The translations under genes were made by a program, and so were the position numbers. Of a stretch of DNA of 50,537 bases, positions 16,684 through 26,613 are shown one piece after another (position 1 is the first letter of the stretch; every line of letters starts with the position of its first letter). Location of the stretch: NCBI GenBank assembly GCA_027686065.1, contig JAQCTH010000016.1, positions 4,707 through 55,243 of the forward strand, written 5' to 3'. Source of the DNA: Clostridiaceae bacterium AF10-41 (GTDB lineage Bacteria; Bacillota; Clostridia; Clostridiales; Clostridiaceae). A model generated the notes under the pieces. It had not been told where the DNA came from, searched no databases, and saw only the letters and a program-made list of their open reading frames with translations.

Positions 16684-18879
16684 TTAGTTTTTCAAATTCA
16701 TTTTTCCTAAAAGCTCTGCAAAAGGATTATTATTAAAGTCCTCTGCTTCCTTTTTCATTTTCTTCATCATATTATTTACTTCTCTTTTATCTACTTTGCC
16801 CTTTTTATCAAATCTCTTTTCAAATTGTGAAGCCTTTTCCCTAAAGTTACAGTTTGTACCTGTACAAACATATATCTTTCCTTCACCTTGGCCTCTAACT
16901 TCTAATTTCTTTTTACATTCAGGACATCTAGCATTAGTAGTTCTACTTACACTTTCTCTATATCCACATTCTCTATCTTGGCATACATTCATAACTCCAT
17001 TTTTACCTTTTACTTCTAAAAGATACTTGCCACAGTTAGGACATTTCTTTCCTGTTTTGTTATCATGAATAAATTTACTATCAGTTCCCTTTATAGCTTC
17101 TATAAGTGCTATAGCATAATTTCTCATTTCTTTTATAAATAAATTAGAGTCTTCTTTTCCTTTGCTTATTCCATCTAGTTTCTTTTCCCATTTTGCAGTT
17201 AATAATGGCGACTTAAGTTCTTTTGGAACTAAGTCTATAAGCTGTCTTCCCTTAGATGTAGGTATAATTTCCTTCCCTCTTTTTTCTATTACAAAGGAAT
17301 TAAATAATTTTTCTATTATATCTGCACGTGTTGCAACAGTGCCAAGTCCACCAGTTTCATTTAAGGTTTTAGCTGAATCTTTATCTACACTAATATACTT
17401 TTGAGGGTTTTCCATAGCTGATAAAAGGGTTCCTTCATTAAATCTTGCTGGCGGTTTAGTTTGACCTTTATTTAAATCAACTGCATTTATCTTTAATAAA
17501 TCTCCCTTATTAAGTTTTGGAAGTACTTGATTCTTTAAATCATCTTCATTTGAAGTATCATCTATTATTTCTTTATCATATAAAGACTTCCACCCTTTTG
17601 ATTTTATAACCTGCCCCTTTGCAATAAAGCTTTCTCCATTTATATCAGCCTTTATATTTGTTTGGATATATTCAAATGGTGGCATTAAAATACTTAAAAA
17701 TCTTTTAACTACAAGATCATATATATGTTTTTCTTCGGAACTTAAATTACTTAAGTTTGGCTTTTGTTCAGTAGGTATAATTGCGTGGTGATCACTAACC
17801 TTACTATTATCCACAAAGCTCTTATTTCCACTTATTTTACCTTTTAGTATTTCAGAAGCTGCCATTCTATATTCCCCAATAGCTATTGCCTTTAACCTAT
17901 CTGGAATAGTTGAAACAACATCTGTAGATATATATCTTGAATCAGTTCTTGGATATGTTAAAATCTTATGATTTTCATAAAGTCTCTGCATTATTGATAA
18001 GGTCTGCTTTGCTGAATATCCCCAAATCTTATTAGCATCTCTTTGAAGCTCTGTTAAATCATATAAAGCTGGAGAAAACTTCTTTTTAGGAATTTCTGTT
18101 ATAGATGTTATTTTAGCATCATGTCCTTTTGAATTATTTAAAATCTTATTTGCCCATTCTTCATTAAAAATTCTTGTATTATTATCATTATTAATCCATT
18201 GAAGTACTATTCCATTTGCTTTTGCAGCTATAGTATAAAAGTCTTTTGGTCTAAAATTCTTTATCTCATCCTCTCTATCAACTATCATAGCTAAAGTTGG
18301 AGATTGTACTCTTCCTGCTGAAAGCTGTGCATTATATTTACATGTTAATGCTCTTGTTGCGTTAAGTCCAACAATCCAATCAGCCTCTGCTCTGCATACT
18401 GCTGCTTTATATAAATTTTCGTACTGACTTCCAGGTTTTAAATTTTTGAAACCATCTAAAATCGCTTTATCAGTTTGAGATGATATCCAAAGTCTTTTTA
18501 TAGGTTTCTTAACTCCTGACTTTTCTATAATCCATCTTGCTACAAGTTCCCCTTCTCTTCCCGCATCGGTTGCTATTACTATTTCTTCAATATCATTTCT
18601 ATTTAAAAGCTTTTTCACTTCATAAAATTGCTTAGATGTCTTTTTTAAAACTGTAAGTTTCATATACTTAGGTAGCATTGGAAGGGTTTCCATACTCCAA
18701 GTTTTATATTTTTCATCATATCCTTCTGGATCTTGTAGGCTAACTAAGTGTCCTAATGCCCAAGTTATAATATACTTGTTTCCTTCAATATATGCTCCTT
18801 TATTTTGATTGCATTTTAAAACCTTTGCTATATCTCTACCAACAGAAGGCTTTTCTGCTAATACTAATACTTTTCCCAT
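16684..18879 (-). CDS. topB: DNA topoisomerase III
   Basis: Type IA topoisomerase, 731 residues, that cuts single-stranded DNA through a 5'-phosphotyrosine and decatenates replication or recombination intermediates. The Toprim domain begins at residue 4 (VLVLAEKPSVGRDIA, catalytic Glu 9) and includes ATDAGREGELVARW. The active-site Tyr lies in KILTYPRTDSRYIS. C-terminal zinc ribbons are visible as CPNCGKYLLEV...CQDREC and CPECKKKLEV...CTGTNC. Length is typical of the Firmicute TopB group. ATG 18879 is preceded by AAAGGA. It may work with RecQ (36237-38696), as TopB and RecQ-family helicases do in other bacteria; they are not adjacent. Confidence 0.96.
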   Translation of the reverse strand: MGKVLVLAEKPSVGRDIAKVLKCNQNKGAYIEGNKYIITWALGHLVSLQDPEGYDEKYKTWSMETLPMLPKYMKLTVLKKTSKQFYEVKKLLNRNDIEEIVIATDAGREGELVARWIIEKSGVKKPIKRLWISSQTDKAILDGFKNLKPGSQYENLYKAAVCRAEADWIVGLNATRALTCKYNAQLSAGRVQSPTLAMIVDREDEIKNFRPKDFYTIAAKANGIVLQWINNDNNTRIFNEEWANKILNNSKGHDAKITSITEIPKKKFSPALYDLTELQRDANKIWGYSAKQTLSIMQRLYENHKILTYPRTDSRYISTDVVSTIPDRLKAIAIGEYRMAASEILKGKISGNKSFVDNSKVSDHHAIIPTEQKPNLSNLSSEEKHIYDLVVKRFLSILMPPFEYIQTNIKADINGESFIAKGQVIKSKGWKSLYDKEIIDDTSNEDDLKNQVLPKLNKGDLLKINAVDLNKGQTKPPARFNEGTLLSAMENPQKYISVDKDSAKTLNETGGLGTVATRADIIEKLFNSFVIEKRGKEIIPTSKGRQLIDLVPKELKSPLLTAKWEKKLDGISKGKEDSNLFIKEMRNYAIALIEAIKGTDSKFIHDNKTGKKCPNCGKYLLEVKGKNGVMNVCQDRECGYRESVSRTTNARCPECKKKLEVRGQGEGKIYVCTGTNCNFREKASQFEKRFDKKGKVDKREVNNMMKKMKKEAEDFNNNPFAELLGKMNLKN

Positions 18880-19022
18880 ATTTTAAATCCTTTCTCTTTT
18901 AAGAGATTTATGCTTCTTACCTCTTAAACTACATATATTATTTTGACTAATTAAACTATATCTAATTTATAATATTCTGTAAACCTTCTTTAAATAAACA
19001 ACTAAATAAATTGTTTAGCAAT

Positions 19023-19766
19023 TTATATCATTCCTCCATCAACTTTTATAATTTGTCCTGTTAAATAATTACAGCTATCATTACATAAAAAGGCTACTAA
19101 TTTCCCAACCTCAATAACTTCACCAAATCTCCCCATTGGTATTTCTTTTTTTAACTCATTTTTTTCATCTTCACATAAAAATGAATTCATTTCTGTGTTT
19201 ATAACTCCTGGAGCAACTGCATTAACTCTTACTCCCATTGGTGCAACTTCTTTTGAAAGGGATTTAGTAAATAAGTTTATTCCGCCTTTTGAAGTAGAGT
19301 ATATTACTTCACAAGAAGCTCCAACATCACCCCATATAGAAGAAATATTAATTATATTTCCAGTACCTTTAGATATCATATGTGGAAGTGCATGTTTACT
19401 TAAATACATAACTCCAAGAATATTAACTCCCATACCATTATCTATATCCTCTTTTGAAGAATCCATAAATAATCCTATAGTGGATATTCCTGCATTGTTT
19501 ACTAATATATCTATTTTACCGAAGCATTCTATAACATAGTCTATCATTTTTTTACATGTATTATAATCTGATACATTTCCCTTATATAATTTAGCGTAAC
19601 CGCCTAATGCAATTATCTCTGCTAATACAGTTTCTGCTCCATCATCATCTTTAGAATAATTTATAATCACAGAAGCTCCTTCTTTTGCTAATTCAACTGC
19701 TATAGCTTTTCCAATACCACGTGATGCACCTGTAACTAAAGCTATTTTCCCTTGTAAGTTTTCCAT
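19023..19766 (-). CDS. SDR oxidoreductase, FabG-like
   Basis: A 247-residue short-chain dehydrogenase/reductase with the NAD(P) motif TGASRGIG (12-19), NNAG (90-93) and catalytic Ser 142, Tyr 156 and Lys 160 (YSTSK). The C-terminus (DSCNYLTGQIIKVDGGM) is the usual FabG-type end. It most resembles 3-oxoacyl-ACP reductases, but it is not in a fatty acid synthesis cluster; it is third in a minus-strand run after a metallophosphoesterase and an M19 dipeptidase. The substrate is therefore uncertain. Arg 16 after GAS suggests NADPH preference. A 24-base gap separates it from the dipeptidase. Confidence 0.92.
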   Translation of the reverse strand: MENLQGKIALVTGASRGIGKAIAVELAKEGASVIINYSKDDDGAETVLAEIIALGGYAKLYKGNVSDYNTCKKMIDYVIECFGKIDILVNNAGISTIGLFMDSSKEDIDNGMGVNILGVMYLSKHALPHMISKGTGNIINISSIWGDVGASCEVIYSTSKGGINLFTKSLSKEVAPMGVRVNAVAPGVINTEMNSFLCEDEKNELKKEIPMGRFGEVIEVGKLVAFLCNDSCNYLTGQIIKVDGGMI

Positions 19767-19790
19767 ACTTTTCTCCTAATTTCATTTATA

Positions 19791-20723
19791 TTATAAGCAT
19801 TCTTTAATTACTCTTTTTACATTTTCAAAGAATATTTTATCAATTTCTGAATTTGTAAACTTTTCTTTTATTAGAGCATCTCTAAGCTTTCCTATTTCTC
19901 CAATATTTCTAATTTCCACTTCATTTTCAATACCATCAAAATCTGTTCCTAATGCAATTACATCTATTCCTCCAATATTTTTTATATGTTTAATATGTGA
20001 TATCATAGATTCAATTTTAGGAATTTTTTCATTTCCTAAAAATGGTGCACAAAAATTTAATCCCATAACTCCACCTTTATTAGCTAATTTGACTATCATA
20101 TCATCCGTTAAATTTCTTGAATGATTAGTTATTTCTCTAGCATTGGAATGTGTTGCTATAAAAGGTTTCTTGCATATTTCTATTAAATCGTAAAATCCAC
20201 CATCTGATAAGTGAGAACAATCTGGTATTATTTTGAATTTTTCCATTTCATTAACTATTTCTTTTCCTTTATCTGTTAAACCATAATCTTTATATTTATA
20301 TCCTGCATTTGGATAACCTATGCTATTAGAAAAATTCCATGTTAAGGTTATAAATCTTATTCCCATATCATAGACTTCTTTTACTCTTTCTATTTTTCCT
20401 TCTAAAACTTCGCCTTCTTCTATTGATAAAAATGCTCCTATTTTTCCCTTATTATTAGTATCCTCTAAGCCCTTTAAATCTGTTACTATTTCGATATCAT
20501 TATGATTTTCCTTTAATTCCTTCATTAAAACATCATTCATCTTTTTAAATTCTAAATATGGATTATCTACTATATCTAACTCTATAAAGTGTGCAAAAAC
20601 TTGTGCTAATGCCTTTGATTCTTTTAATTTCTTTATATCAACTTTACAAATACTTTCCTTAAGTTTTAAATTTTCATATAACAATCTGCTTGCTGTGTCA
20701 CAATGTAAATCTATTGAGTTCAT
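19791..20723 (-). CDS. M19 family dipeptidase
   Basis: A 310-residue membrane-dipeptidase-type (renal dipeptidase, M19) zinc enzyme, a TIM-barrel amidohydrolase that cleaves dipeptides including D-amino-acid forms in some members. Metal-binding features seen: IDLHCDT with H7 and D9, the bridging Glu in AFLSIEEGE, His in PDCSHLSDGGF, His in FIATHSNAREI followed by NHSRNLTDD, and Asp in ALGTDFDGIE. There is no signal peptide, so this form is cytoplasmic. It sits 13 bases downstream of a metallophosphoesterase gene and 24 bases upstream of the SDR gene and is probably co-transcribed. Confidence 0.94.
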   Translation of the reverse strand: MNSIDLHCDTASRLLYENLKLKESICKVDIKKLKESKALAQVFAHFIELDIVDNPYLEFKKMNDVLMKELKENHNDIEIVTDLKGLEDTNNKGKIGAFLSIEEGEVLEGKIERVKEVYDMGIRFITLTWNFSNSIGYPNAGYKYKDYGLTDKGKEIVNEMEKFKIIPDCSHLSDGGFYDLIEICKKPFIATHSNAREITNHSRNLTDDMIVKLANKGGVMGLNFCAPFLGNEKIPKIESMISHIKHIKNIGGIDVIALGTDFDGIENEVEIRNIGEIGKLRDALIKEKFTNSEIDKIFFENVKRVIKECL

Positions 20724-20736
20724 TAAAAAATCTCCT

Positions 20737-21696
20737 TTAACTTTTTTGTTTAAATTTTTGTTTTTTAGATTCTTCTATAATTCTTATTCTTTTATCTCGT
20801 GCAAATAATAAATAATTCTTTATACTATTTGGTCCAACTATAACCTTCCTTCTTACCCAAAGTACTCCTGATTCTTGAGATTCAACACTCCATTTTACAA
20901 GTGATATATCGCCACTTTCAATTTCTATTGCTGTCATAGCGTAAGGTAAAATACAACATCCATCATTAAAATATGGAGGATCAAATTTAGCAGGCATCCT
21001 ACTATTATGAGTATGTCCACAAATTAGCATCTTACCATTAATTTCAGACCATTTTTCAAGTTTTCTATCTACCTTACTTCCTTTTTTATTATTCTTAGCA
21101 GGACTTATAGGATCTTTAAAACCTGCAAGCCCATTTAAAAATTTCCATACGTATCGAACTAAAAATCTTGATAATAGCCAATAATCCGAATTTATTAAAT
21201 CTACTTGATGACCATGAGTAACTAAAAACTTTTCATTAACTGGTGTAAATTTAAAATTTATTCCTTCATAAAATTCTATATCTTTGATAAAAGACAAAAA
21301 ATTTTCACCATAATCTGATCCTATTTTTCTTAGAGATCTGTATTGTGTATGATAAAAGCTTTCTCTATTTTTTATTATATCATGATTTCCATAAATCATA
21401 TAAATTCTATTTTCTTCTTTGAATTTATTGAACAACTTGAATATATCATTATAGCAATATGCAATATTATCATAATTTCTATTTTTCCAAAGTTCATCTC
21501 CATCTCCTACTTCTACATAAATAAACTCTCTTCTATAATAATACGATAAAGCATTTTTATAAATATTTATATTGGGAAGCATAGAATCATAAAATGTTCC
21601 ATCACCCCTATGAACATCTGAGATAAAAACTATGTTAGTACCTTCATCAAATTTAACCTCCATAGAGTTATCATAAAGATAATCTAACCTTTTCAT
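20737..21696 (-). CDS. Calcineurin-like metallophosphoesterase
   Basis: A 319-residue metallophosphoesterase with all five sequence blocks: SDVHRGDG (D27, H29), EVGDGDELW, IYGNHD (about 102-107), THGHQVD and CGHTHNS. The layout recalls the UDP-2,3-diacylglucosamine hydrolase (LpxH)-like group, but a Gram-positive host would not need LpxH, so the substrate (a nucleotide, phospholipid or phosphoprotein) is unknown. No signal peptide is seen. ATG 21696 follows AGGGAGA. It is the first gene of the run with the dipeptidase and SDR genes. Confidence 0.9.
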   Translation of the reverse strand: MKRLDYLYDNSMEVKFDEGTNIVFISDVHRGDGTFYDSMLPNINIYKNALSYYYRREFIYVEVGDGDELWKNRNYDNIAYCYNDIFKLFNKFKEENRIYMIYGNHDIIKNRESFYHTQYRSLRKIGSDYGENFLSFIKDIEFYEGINFKFTPVNEKFLVTHGHQVDLINSDYWLLSRFLVRYVWKFLNGLAGFKDPISPAKNNKKGSKVDRKLEKWSEINGKMLICGHTHNSRMPAKFDPPYFNDGCCILPYAMTAIEIESGDISLVKWSVESQESGVLWVRRKVIVGPNSIKNYLLFARDKRIRIIEESKKQKFKQKS

Positions 21697-21848
21697 TAAT
21701 TTCTCCCTAACAATTTATAACATTTTATTATATGATTTATATTGCTTTTTTGCTAAAAACATCCATATAAAATGATGAAATGTTATATATAAATTTAACT
21801 ATTTTTGTACAAACTACTTATATATTTTAAAGAAAAGAGGGGAAATTA

Positions 21849-22994
21849 GTGAAATTTAAATATAAATTTATTATCCTAGTTTTAATTGTTATATATATTT
21901 TTAATATACTACCCTTTTCTATCTCCTTTGCTGAAGAATTTCATGAAGATAAAGAAACTTTAAACTTTCTAAATAATGAATCTTCTTTGTCAGAAGAAAT
22001 GAAAAAGGAATTTAAGGATTTACTTGAAAATCTATTTTCTCAAAGAAATGAAGCTGTAGTTTCTGGTGATTGTGATGTATTGAAAGGTTTTTATGATTTA
22101 AATATAAAAGTAAGTTTATGGGCATACGAAAGTGAAGCAAAAAAAACTCAATATTTAATTAATTGGTCAGAAAAACAAGCAGTAAAATTTAGAGATTTAA
22201 AATCTGTAGTTAGAATAAGAAAAGTTGCTGAAAAAGAACCAGGACTTTATGGTGTCATTTGTGATGTAGCAACAGATTTCAATTATTATTATATAGATTC
22301 TCCTGATATCATTAATCATTTTAGACTTGGAACAAATCATTACCTTAATTTAAAAAAAGAAAATGATAAATATATTATTACAAAAGAATGGTACACAGAT
22401 CCTTTTGCAGATTCTTTAGATATTAAAAATATAAAATCTGAAGAAATCAGTAAGTATATATTAGAACAGCAGCCTCCTGAGTTTATCCCAAATGAAAGAC
22501 AATTGAAAGCAATAGACTATGCACATACCTATTGCGGGATATCCGAAGATGATAATTTTATTTTTAAATATAATTCAAAATATAAAAATCATAATCCTGA
22601 TGGCGGAGACTGTGCAAATTTTGCCTCTCAAATTTTACATGAAGGTGGTGGTTTTAAAAAGAATCAATTATGGAATTACTCCGGAAAAGAAGGTACAAAA
22701 GCTTGGTTAAATGCACAAGGTTTTAAAAATTATATGGTTGGAAGTGGTAGAGCATCTTATATAGCTAAAGGTACTTACCAACAAACTTATAAAGCTGCTT
22801 TTAATATGAAACCAGGAGATTTTGTAGCTTATGAGAAAAAGGGAAGAATAACCCATATATCAACTGTTACTGGATTTGATTCAAAAGGATATCCATTAGT
22901 TACTTGTCATAATACTGATAGACTTCTAGTTCCTTATGATTTAGGTTGGAGTAACGATAATATAAGATTTCACTTAATTCATGTACATTATTAG
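21849..22994 (+). CDS. Secreted amidase-domain protein (Amidase_6 type)
   Basis: 381 residues with a signal peptide (basic KFKYK, then a hydrophobic core to about residue 26 and a cleavage-type SFAEE). The middle (about 60-200) is an NTF2-like or uncharacterised region. The C-terminal domain (about 215-381) matches the putative amidase family that follows N-acetylmuramoyl amidases in clostridia: AIDYAHTYC, catalytic-type Cys in GGDCANFASQILHEGG, PGDFVAYEKKGRITHISTVTGF with the His, and VTCHNTDRLLVPY. It probably acts in the cell wall or on secreted peptides. The start is GTG 21849 after GAGGGGA. Monocistronic, with a terminator at 23032. Confidence 0.9.
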   Translation: MKFKYKFIILVLIVIYIFNILPFSISFAEEFHEDKETLNFLNNESSLSEEMKKEFKDLLENLFSQRNEAVVSGDCDVLKGFYDLNIKVSLWAYESEAKKTQYLINWSEKQAVKFRDLKSVVRIRKVAEKEPGLYGVICDVATDFNYYYIDSPDIINHFRLGTNHYLNLKKENDKYIITKEWYTDPFADSLDIKNIKSEEISKYILEQQPPEFIPNERQLKAIDYAHTYCGISEDDNFIFKYNSKYKNHNPDGGDCANFASQILHEGGGFKKNQLWNYSGKEGTKAWLNAQGFKNYMVGSGRASYIAKGTYQQTYKAAFNMKPGDFVAYEKKGRITHISTVTGFDSKGYPLVTCHNTDRLLVPYDLGWSNDNIRFHLIHVHY

Positions 22995-23031
22995 AATTCA
23001 AAATTTATATACTATATATTTTTTAAAATCA

Positions 23032-23069
23032 GCCATATAAATAAGAAATACTATACTTATTTATATGGC
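23032..23069. terminator. Bidirectional intrinsic terminator
   Basis: A perfect 14-bp stem (23032-23045 with 23056-23069) between the convergent amidase and RNA methyltransferase genes, followed on the plus strand by CCTATTTTTT. Confidence 0.85.
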
Positions 23070-23077
23070 CCTATTTT

Positions 23078-24037
23078 TTATTCTTTTCTTTTAATTATTT
23101 TAGCTATAAAAAATCCTTCCATATTTTCATTTGGAATTACTCTTATTGCTTTTGTTACTTCTTGATCATATATTTTTTCTTTATACTGTTTTATACCACT
23201 AATAACATTAGATAGTTCTAAATTTATTTTTTCTAATTTTAAATCTTCATATTTTTTTAACGCATAATCTAATACTTCTTCATTTTCAAAAGGATTTAAT
23301 GTACATGTAGAATATACCATAATCCCACCTGGCTTTAATGCATGATACGCACTGTCAAATAACCTTTTTTGTAATTTTGAGCATAAAGTAACTTTTTTTT
23401 CATTCCATATTTTATATGCTTTATTACTTTTTAAATGAATAGTACCTTCTCCTGAACAAGGTACATCTAATAGAATTCTATCAAAATACTTATTTAACCG
23501 TTTTCCTATGCTGCATCCATCTGCACTTAAAACAATAATAGAATTTGCTCCTTGTTTTTCTATATTATAATTTAATCTTTCTCGTCTTATTTCATTTACA
23601 TCATTAGCTAAAATAGTTGCTTTGTTGTTGGTCAAGTCTGCCATATAAAGGCTCTTTCCTCCTGGAGCTGCACACATATCCAATACAATTAATTCTTTTT
23701 TTAAATCTAAAAATAATGGAGGTAACATTGAAGATAAGTTTTGTAGATATATTTTCCCATTTTTATAAACATCTAATCTTCTTAAACTGCTCTCCTTAAC
23801 CCCCTTAACTATAAATCCATTCTTTAGCAATGGATGATTTACAGCTTTAATTCTATTCTTATTAAACTCATCCATTACCTCTTTTATATTGCCTTTTAAA
23901 GTGTTAATTCTAAATGTTGTGTTCCTTCCTCTATAAAAACTTTTATAAATTAGATCTAGTTGCCCATCTGTATATATATTTTCTAAAATTTCTATAAGTT
24001 CATTTGGTAAGCTATTTTTAACTTCCTTAATTGACAC
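23078..24037 (-). CDS. NOP2/Sun-type RNA m5C methyltransferase (RsmB/RsmF-like)
   Basis: A 319-residue SAM-dependent methyltransferase that would make 5-methylcytosine in rRNA or tRNA. The SAM-binding motif is LDMCAAPGGKSLYMADL, followed by ANDVNEIRRERL, the release Cys in DVPCSGEGTI and the nucleophile Cys in YSTCTLNPFENEEV. It lacks the N-terminal NusB-like domain of RsmB and has no C-terminal PUA domain, so it is a short form closest to the RsmF/YebU core. The exact target cytosine cannot be told from sequence. The ATG at 24037 is preceded by AGGGGTGAT. Monocistronic. Confidence 0.93.
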   Translation of the reverse strand: MSIKEVKNSLPNELIEILENIYTDGQLDLIYKSFYRGRNTTFRINTLKGNIKEVMDEFNKNRIKAVNHPLLKNGFIVKGVKESSLRRLDVYKNGKIYLQNLSSMLPPLFLDLKKELIVLDMCAAPGGKSLYMADLTNNKATILANDVNEIRRERLNYNIEKQGANSIIVLSADGCSIGKRLNKYFDRILLDVPCSGEGTIHLKSNKAYKIWNEKKVTLCSKLQKRLFDSAYHALKPGGIMVYSTCTLNPFENEEVLDYALKKYEDLKLEKINLELSNVISGIKQYKEKIYDQEVTKAIRVIPNENMEGFFIAKIIKRKE

Positions 24038-24117
24038 TATATCACCCCTATAGTTTAGCTATAATATATATTTACTTTTCAACAATCTAATTTATGCTTT
24101 TAATTAAGATAAAAATA

Positions 24118-24140
24118 GAAGCTACCATTATAGTAGCTTC
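24118..24140. terminator. Intrinsic terminator after exonuclease III
   Basis: An 8-bp stem (24118-24125 with 24133-24140). T-runs lie on both sides, so it works at least for the minus-strand exonuclease gene ending at 24147. Confidence 0.75.
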
Positions 24141-24146
24141 CATTTT

Positions 24147-24902
24147 TTAAATATTAATTTTAAGTTCAACTGGACAATGATCTGAACCTAAAACATCTGA
24201 ATGAATTTTAGCATCCTCTAATTTATCCTTAATTGAATCTGATACTAAGAAATAGTCAATTCTCCATCCTGCATTTTTAGCTCTTGCATTAAATCTATAC
24301 GACCACCATGAATACGCTCCTACTTCATCAGGATAAAAATACCTAAATGTATCTATAAACCCTGAACTTAACAGTTCAGTAAATTTACTTCTTTCTTCTT
24401 CTGTAAAGCCTGCATTCCTTAAATTAGTTTTTGGATTCTTTAAATCTATTTCTTTATGAGCTACATTTAAATCTCCACAAACTATGATTGGTTTCTTTTC
24501 CTCTAATGTCTTTAAATAATTCTTAAATGCATCTTCCCAAATCATTCTATAGTCCAATCTTGCAAGTTCATTTTTTGAATTTGGAGTATAAACTGTTATC
24601 ATATAAAAACTTTCAAATTCTAATGTTATAACTCTTCCTTCTTTATCATGCTCTTCTATTCCTAAACCATAAACTACATTTAATGGTTTTTCTTTTGTAA
24701 AAATAGCTGTACCTGAATACCCCTTCTTTTCTGCATAATTCCAATATTGATGATATCCTTCTAATTCTAAATTTATTTGTCCTTCTTGTAATTTACTTTC
24801 TTGAATACAAAAAATATCTGCATCCATTTCATTAAAATATTCTAAAAAGCCTTTTGTAACACAAGCTCTTATTCCGTTAACATTCCATGATATAAGTTTC
24901 AT
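24147..24902 (-). CDS. xth: Exodeoxyribonuclease III / AP endonuclease
   Basis: A 251-residue base-excision repair nuclease that cuts 5' of abasic sites and removes 3'-blocking groups. Landmarks are MKLISWNVNGIRA (Asn 7), the metal ligand Glu in FCIQESKLQ, Tyr in MITVYTPNS, Asp and Asn in VCGDLNVAH, WWSYRFNARAKNAGWRIDYFLVS, and the catalytic GSDHCPVEL at the C-terminus. Length is typical. Preceded by AAGGAGAAC before the ATG at 24902. It is also called exoA in Firmicutes. Terminator at 24118-24140. Confidence 0.97.
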   Translation of the reverse strand: MKLISWNVNGIRACVTKGFLEYFNEMDADIFCIQESKLQEGQINLELEGYHQYWNYAEKKGYSGTAIFTKEKPLNVVYGLGIEEHDKEGRVITLEFESFYMITVYTPNSKNELARLDYRMIWEDAFKNYLKTLEEKKPIIVCGDLNVAHKEIDLKNPKTNLRNAGFTEEERSKFTELLSSGFIDTFRYFYPDEVGAYSWWSYRFNARAKNAGWRIDYFLVSDSIKDKLEDAKIHSDVLGSDHCPVELKINI

Positions 24903-25030
24903 TATATAGTTCTCCTTTTCTTATTATATCTATATTATAACACTTTTTTATTTAATATAATTCTGTGTATAAATATATTCATAGCCTTTTATACTCGAAC
25001 TTCATATATTATTTCACTTTATATAAAAAA

Positions 25031-25074
25031 TAATAGAAATATACAATAAAATAAACTTTTGTACATTTCTATTA
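25031..25074 (-). terminator. Hairpin terminator downstream of glyA
   Basis: A 16-bp stem with one G-U pair (25031-25046 with 25059-25074), followed on the minus strand by TTTTTTATA. It lies about 60 bases past the glyA stop. The rest of the 24903-25132 gap holds nothing else I can identify. Confidence 0.7.
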
Positions 25075-25132
25075 TAATTTTCTAACATCTATGTTTTGCT
25101 AAATATTCTATTTATATACTTACATTACTACA

Positions 25133-26368
25133 TTAATTATATAAAGGATACTTTTCACATAAAGATTTCACTCTGCTTCTTAGTAAATCTAAATTTGGAT
25201 TTTTTGCAGAAATTGCATCGTTAATAATAGATGCTATTTCTTTCATATCTTCTTCGTTAAATCCTCTTGTTGTAACTGCAGGTGTACCTATTCTTATTCC
25301 AGATGTTATAAATGGGCTCTTAGTTTCATTAGGTACAGTATTCTTATTTACTGTAATTCCAATGCTATCTAAAAGTATCTCAGCATCTTTTCCTGTAACT
25401 TCCTTATTAGTTAAATCTACAAGTATTAAATGATTATCTGTTCCACCTGAAACAATCTTAAAATCATATTTTATTAACTCATTAGATAATACAATACAAT
25501 TATTGATTACATTTTTTATATAATCCTTATAACTTGGATCCAATGCTTCTTTAAAACATACTGCTTTTGCTGCTATAGTATGTATAAGTGGTCCTCCTTG
25601 TATTCCTGGGAATATAGTTTTATCTAATTGCTTTGCATATTTTTCTTTACAAAGAATCAGACCACCTCTTGGTCCTCTTAAAGTCTTATGTGTTGTTGAT
25701 GTTACAAAATCAGCATATGGTACTGGTGATGGATGTTCTCCTGCTGCAACAAGTCCTGCAATATGAGCCATATCAACCATAAATAATGCTCCAACTTCAT
25801 CACATATTTCTTTAAAAGCCTTAAAATCTATTGTTCGTGCATAAGCACTTGCTCCTGCAACTATAAGCTTTGGCTTATTTTTAATAGCCATTTCTCTGAC
25901 TACATCATAATCAATAGTTTCACTTTCAGCATCTACTCCATAAGAAACAAAGTTGAATAACTTTCCTGAGAAATTTACTGGTGACCCATGAGTTAAATGT
26001 CCTCCATGACTTAAATTCATACCCAAAACAGTATCACCATGTTCAAGAACTGCTAGATATACTGCCATATTTGCTTGTGAACCTGAATGAGGTTGAACAT
26101 TTGCATGCTCTGCACCAAATAACTCTTTAGCTCTTTCTATAGCTATAGCTTCAATTTCATCCACTACATGACAACCACCATAATATCTTTTGTTTGGATA
26201 TCCTTCAGCATATTTATTTGTAAGGAATGATCCCATAGCTTCCATAACTGCTTTTGAAGCAAAATTTTCTGATGCAATTAATTCTATTCCATCTTGTTGC
26301 CTTTTTAATTCTTTTTCTATTAAGTTATAAATTATTTTATCTTCTTTTGAAATATTTTCAAAATTCAT
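25133..26368 (-). CDS. glyA: Serine hydroxymethyltransferase
   Basis: PLP enzyme, 411 residues, that interconverts serine and glycine while passing a one-carbon unit to tetrahydrofolate. Landmarks are [36 protein letters not shown], the tetrahydrofolate-side block [26 protein letters not shown], the PLP lysine in [14 protein letters not shown] (about residue 229), and [13 protein letters not shown]. Length is normal. ATG 26368 is preceded by GGGGTGAA. No riboswitch or T-box was found in the 245 bases upstream. The divergent neighbour is a ThrE-type amino acid exporter, a fitting partner for serine metabolism. Confidence 0.98.
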   Translation of the reverse strand: MNFENISKEDKIIYNLIEKELKRQQDGIELIASENFASKAVMEAMGSFLTNKYAEGYPNKRYYGGCHVVDEIEAIAIERAKELFGAEHANVQPHSGSQANMAVYLAVLEHGDTVLGMNLSHGGHLTHGSPVNFSGKLFNFVSYGVDAESETIDYDVVREMAIKNKPKLIVAGASAYARTIDFKAFKEICDEVGALFMVDMAHIAGLVAAGEHPSPVPYADFVTSTTHKTLRGPRGGLILCKEKYAKQLDKTIFPGIQGGPLIHTIAAKAVCFKEALDPSYKDYIKNVINNCIVLSNELIKYDFKIVSGGTDNHLILVDLTNKEVTGKDAEILLDSIGITVNKNTVPNETKSPFITSGIRIGTPAVTTRGFNEEDMKEIASIINDAISAKNPNLDLLRSRVKSLCEKYPLYN

Positions 26369-26489
26369 ATTTTCACCCCAAATCCTTTTTAATAAATTAT
26401 AAATATATTTTATATAATAATCAATTAATATTTCTAAATTATTCTTATTTTTTTTGTAAATTAATGAAATTCTTAATTAATAATTTAGT

Positions 26490-26543
26490 TAAAGTAGTAT
26501 ATTATTACCTCTTATATATTATTAATTATGTAAAGTAGTATAT
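26490..26543. repeat. Pair of direct repeats upstream of the exporter genes
   Basis: TAAAGTAGTATAT occurs at 26490-26502 and again at 26531-26543, 41 bases (about four helical turns) apart, in the region between glyA and the ThrE-type exporter. An inverted pair (ATTAATTAT / ATAATTAAT) flanks the second copy. This could be a binding site for a regulator. Confidence 0.35.
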
Positions 26544-26613
26544 ACTATAATTAATATATTTATGTTATAATACTTATATTTTGAATGACTTTAGATTTTA
26601 AGGAGATTTAGTT

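Noticed and set aside
20737..21696. LpxH (UDP-2,3-diacylglucosamine hydrolase)
   Set aside because: The metallophosphoesterase pattern fits only in general and lipid A genes are absent, as expected for a Gram-positive organism.
26254..26538. Plus-strand ORF of 94 codons across the start of glyA
   Set aside because: Overlaps the glyA N-terminus and its upstream region, composition is typical of AT-rich chance frames and it lacks a ribosome binding site.
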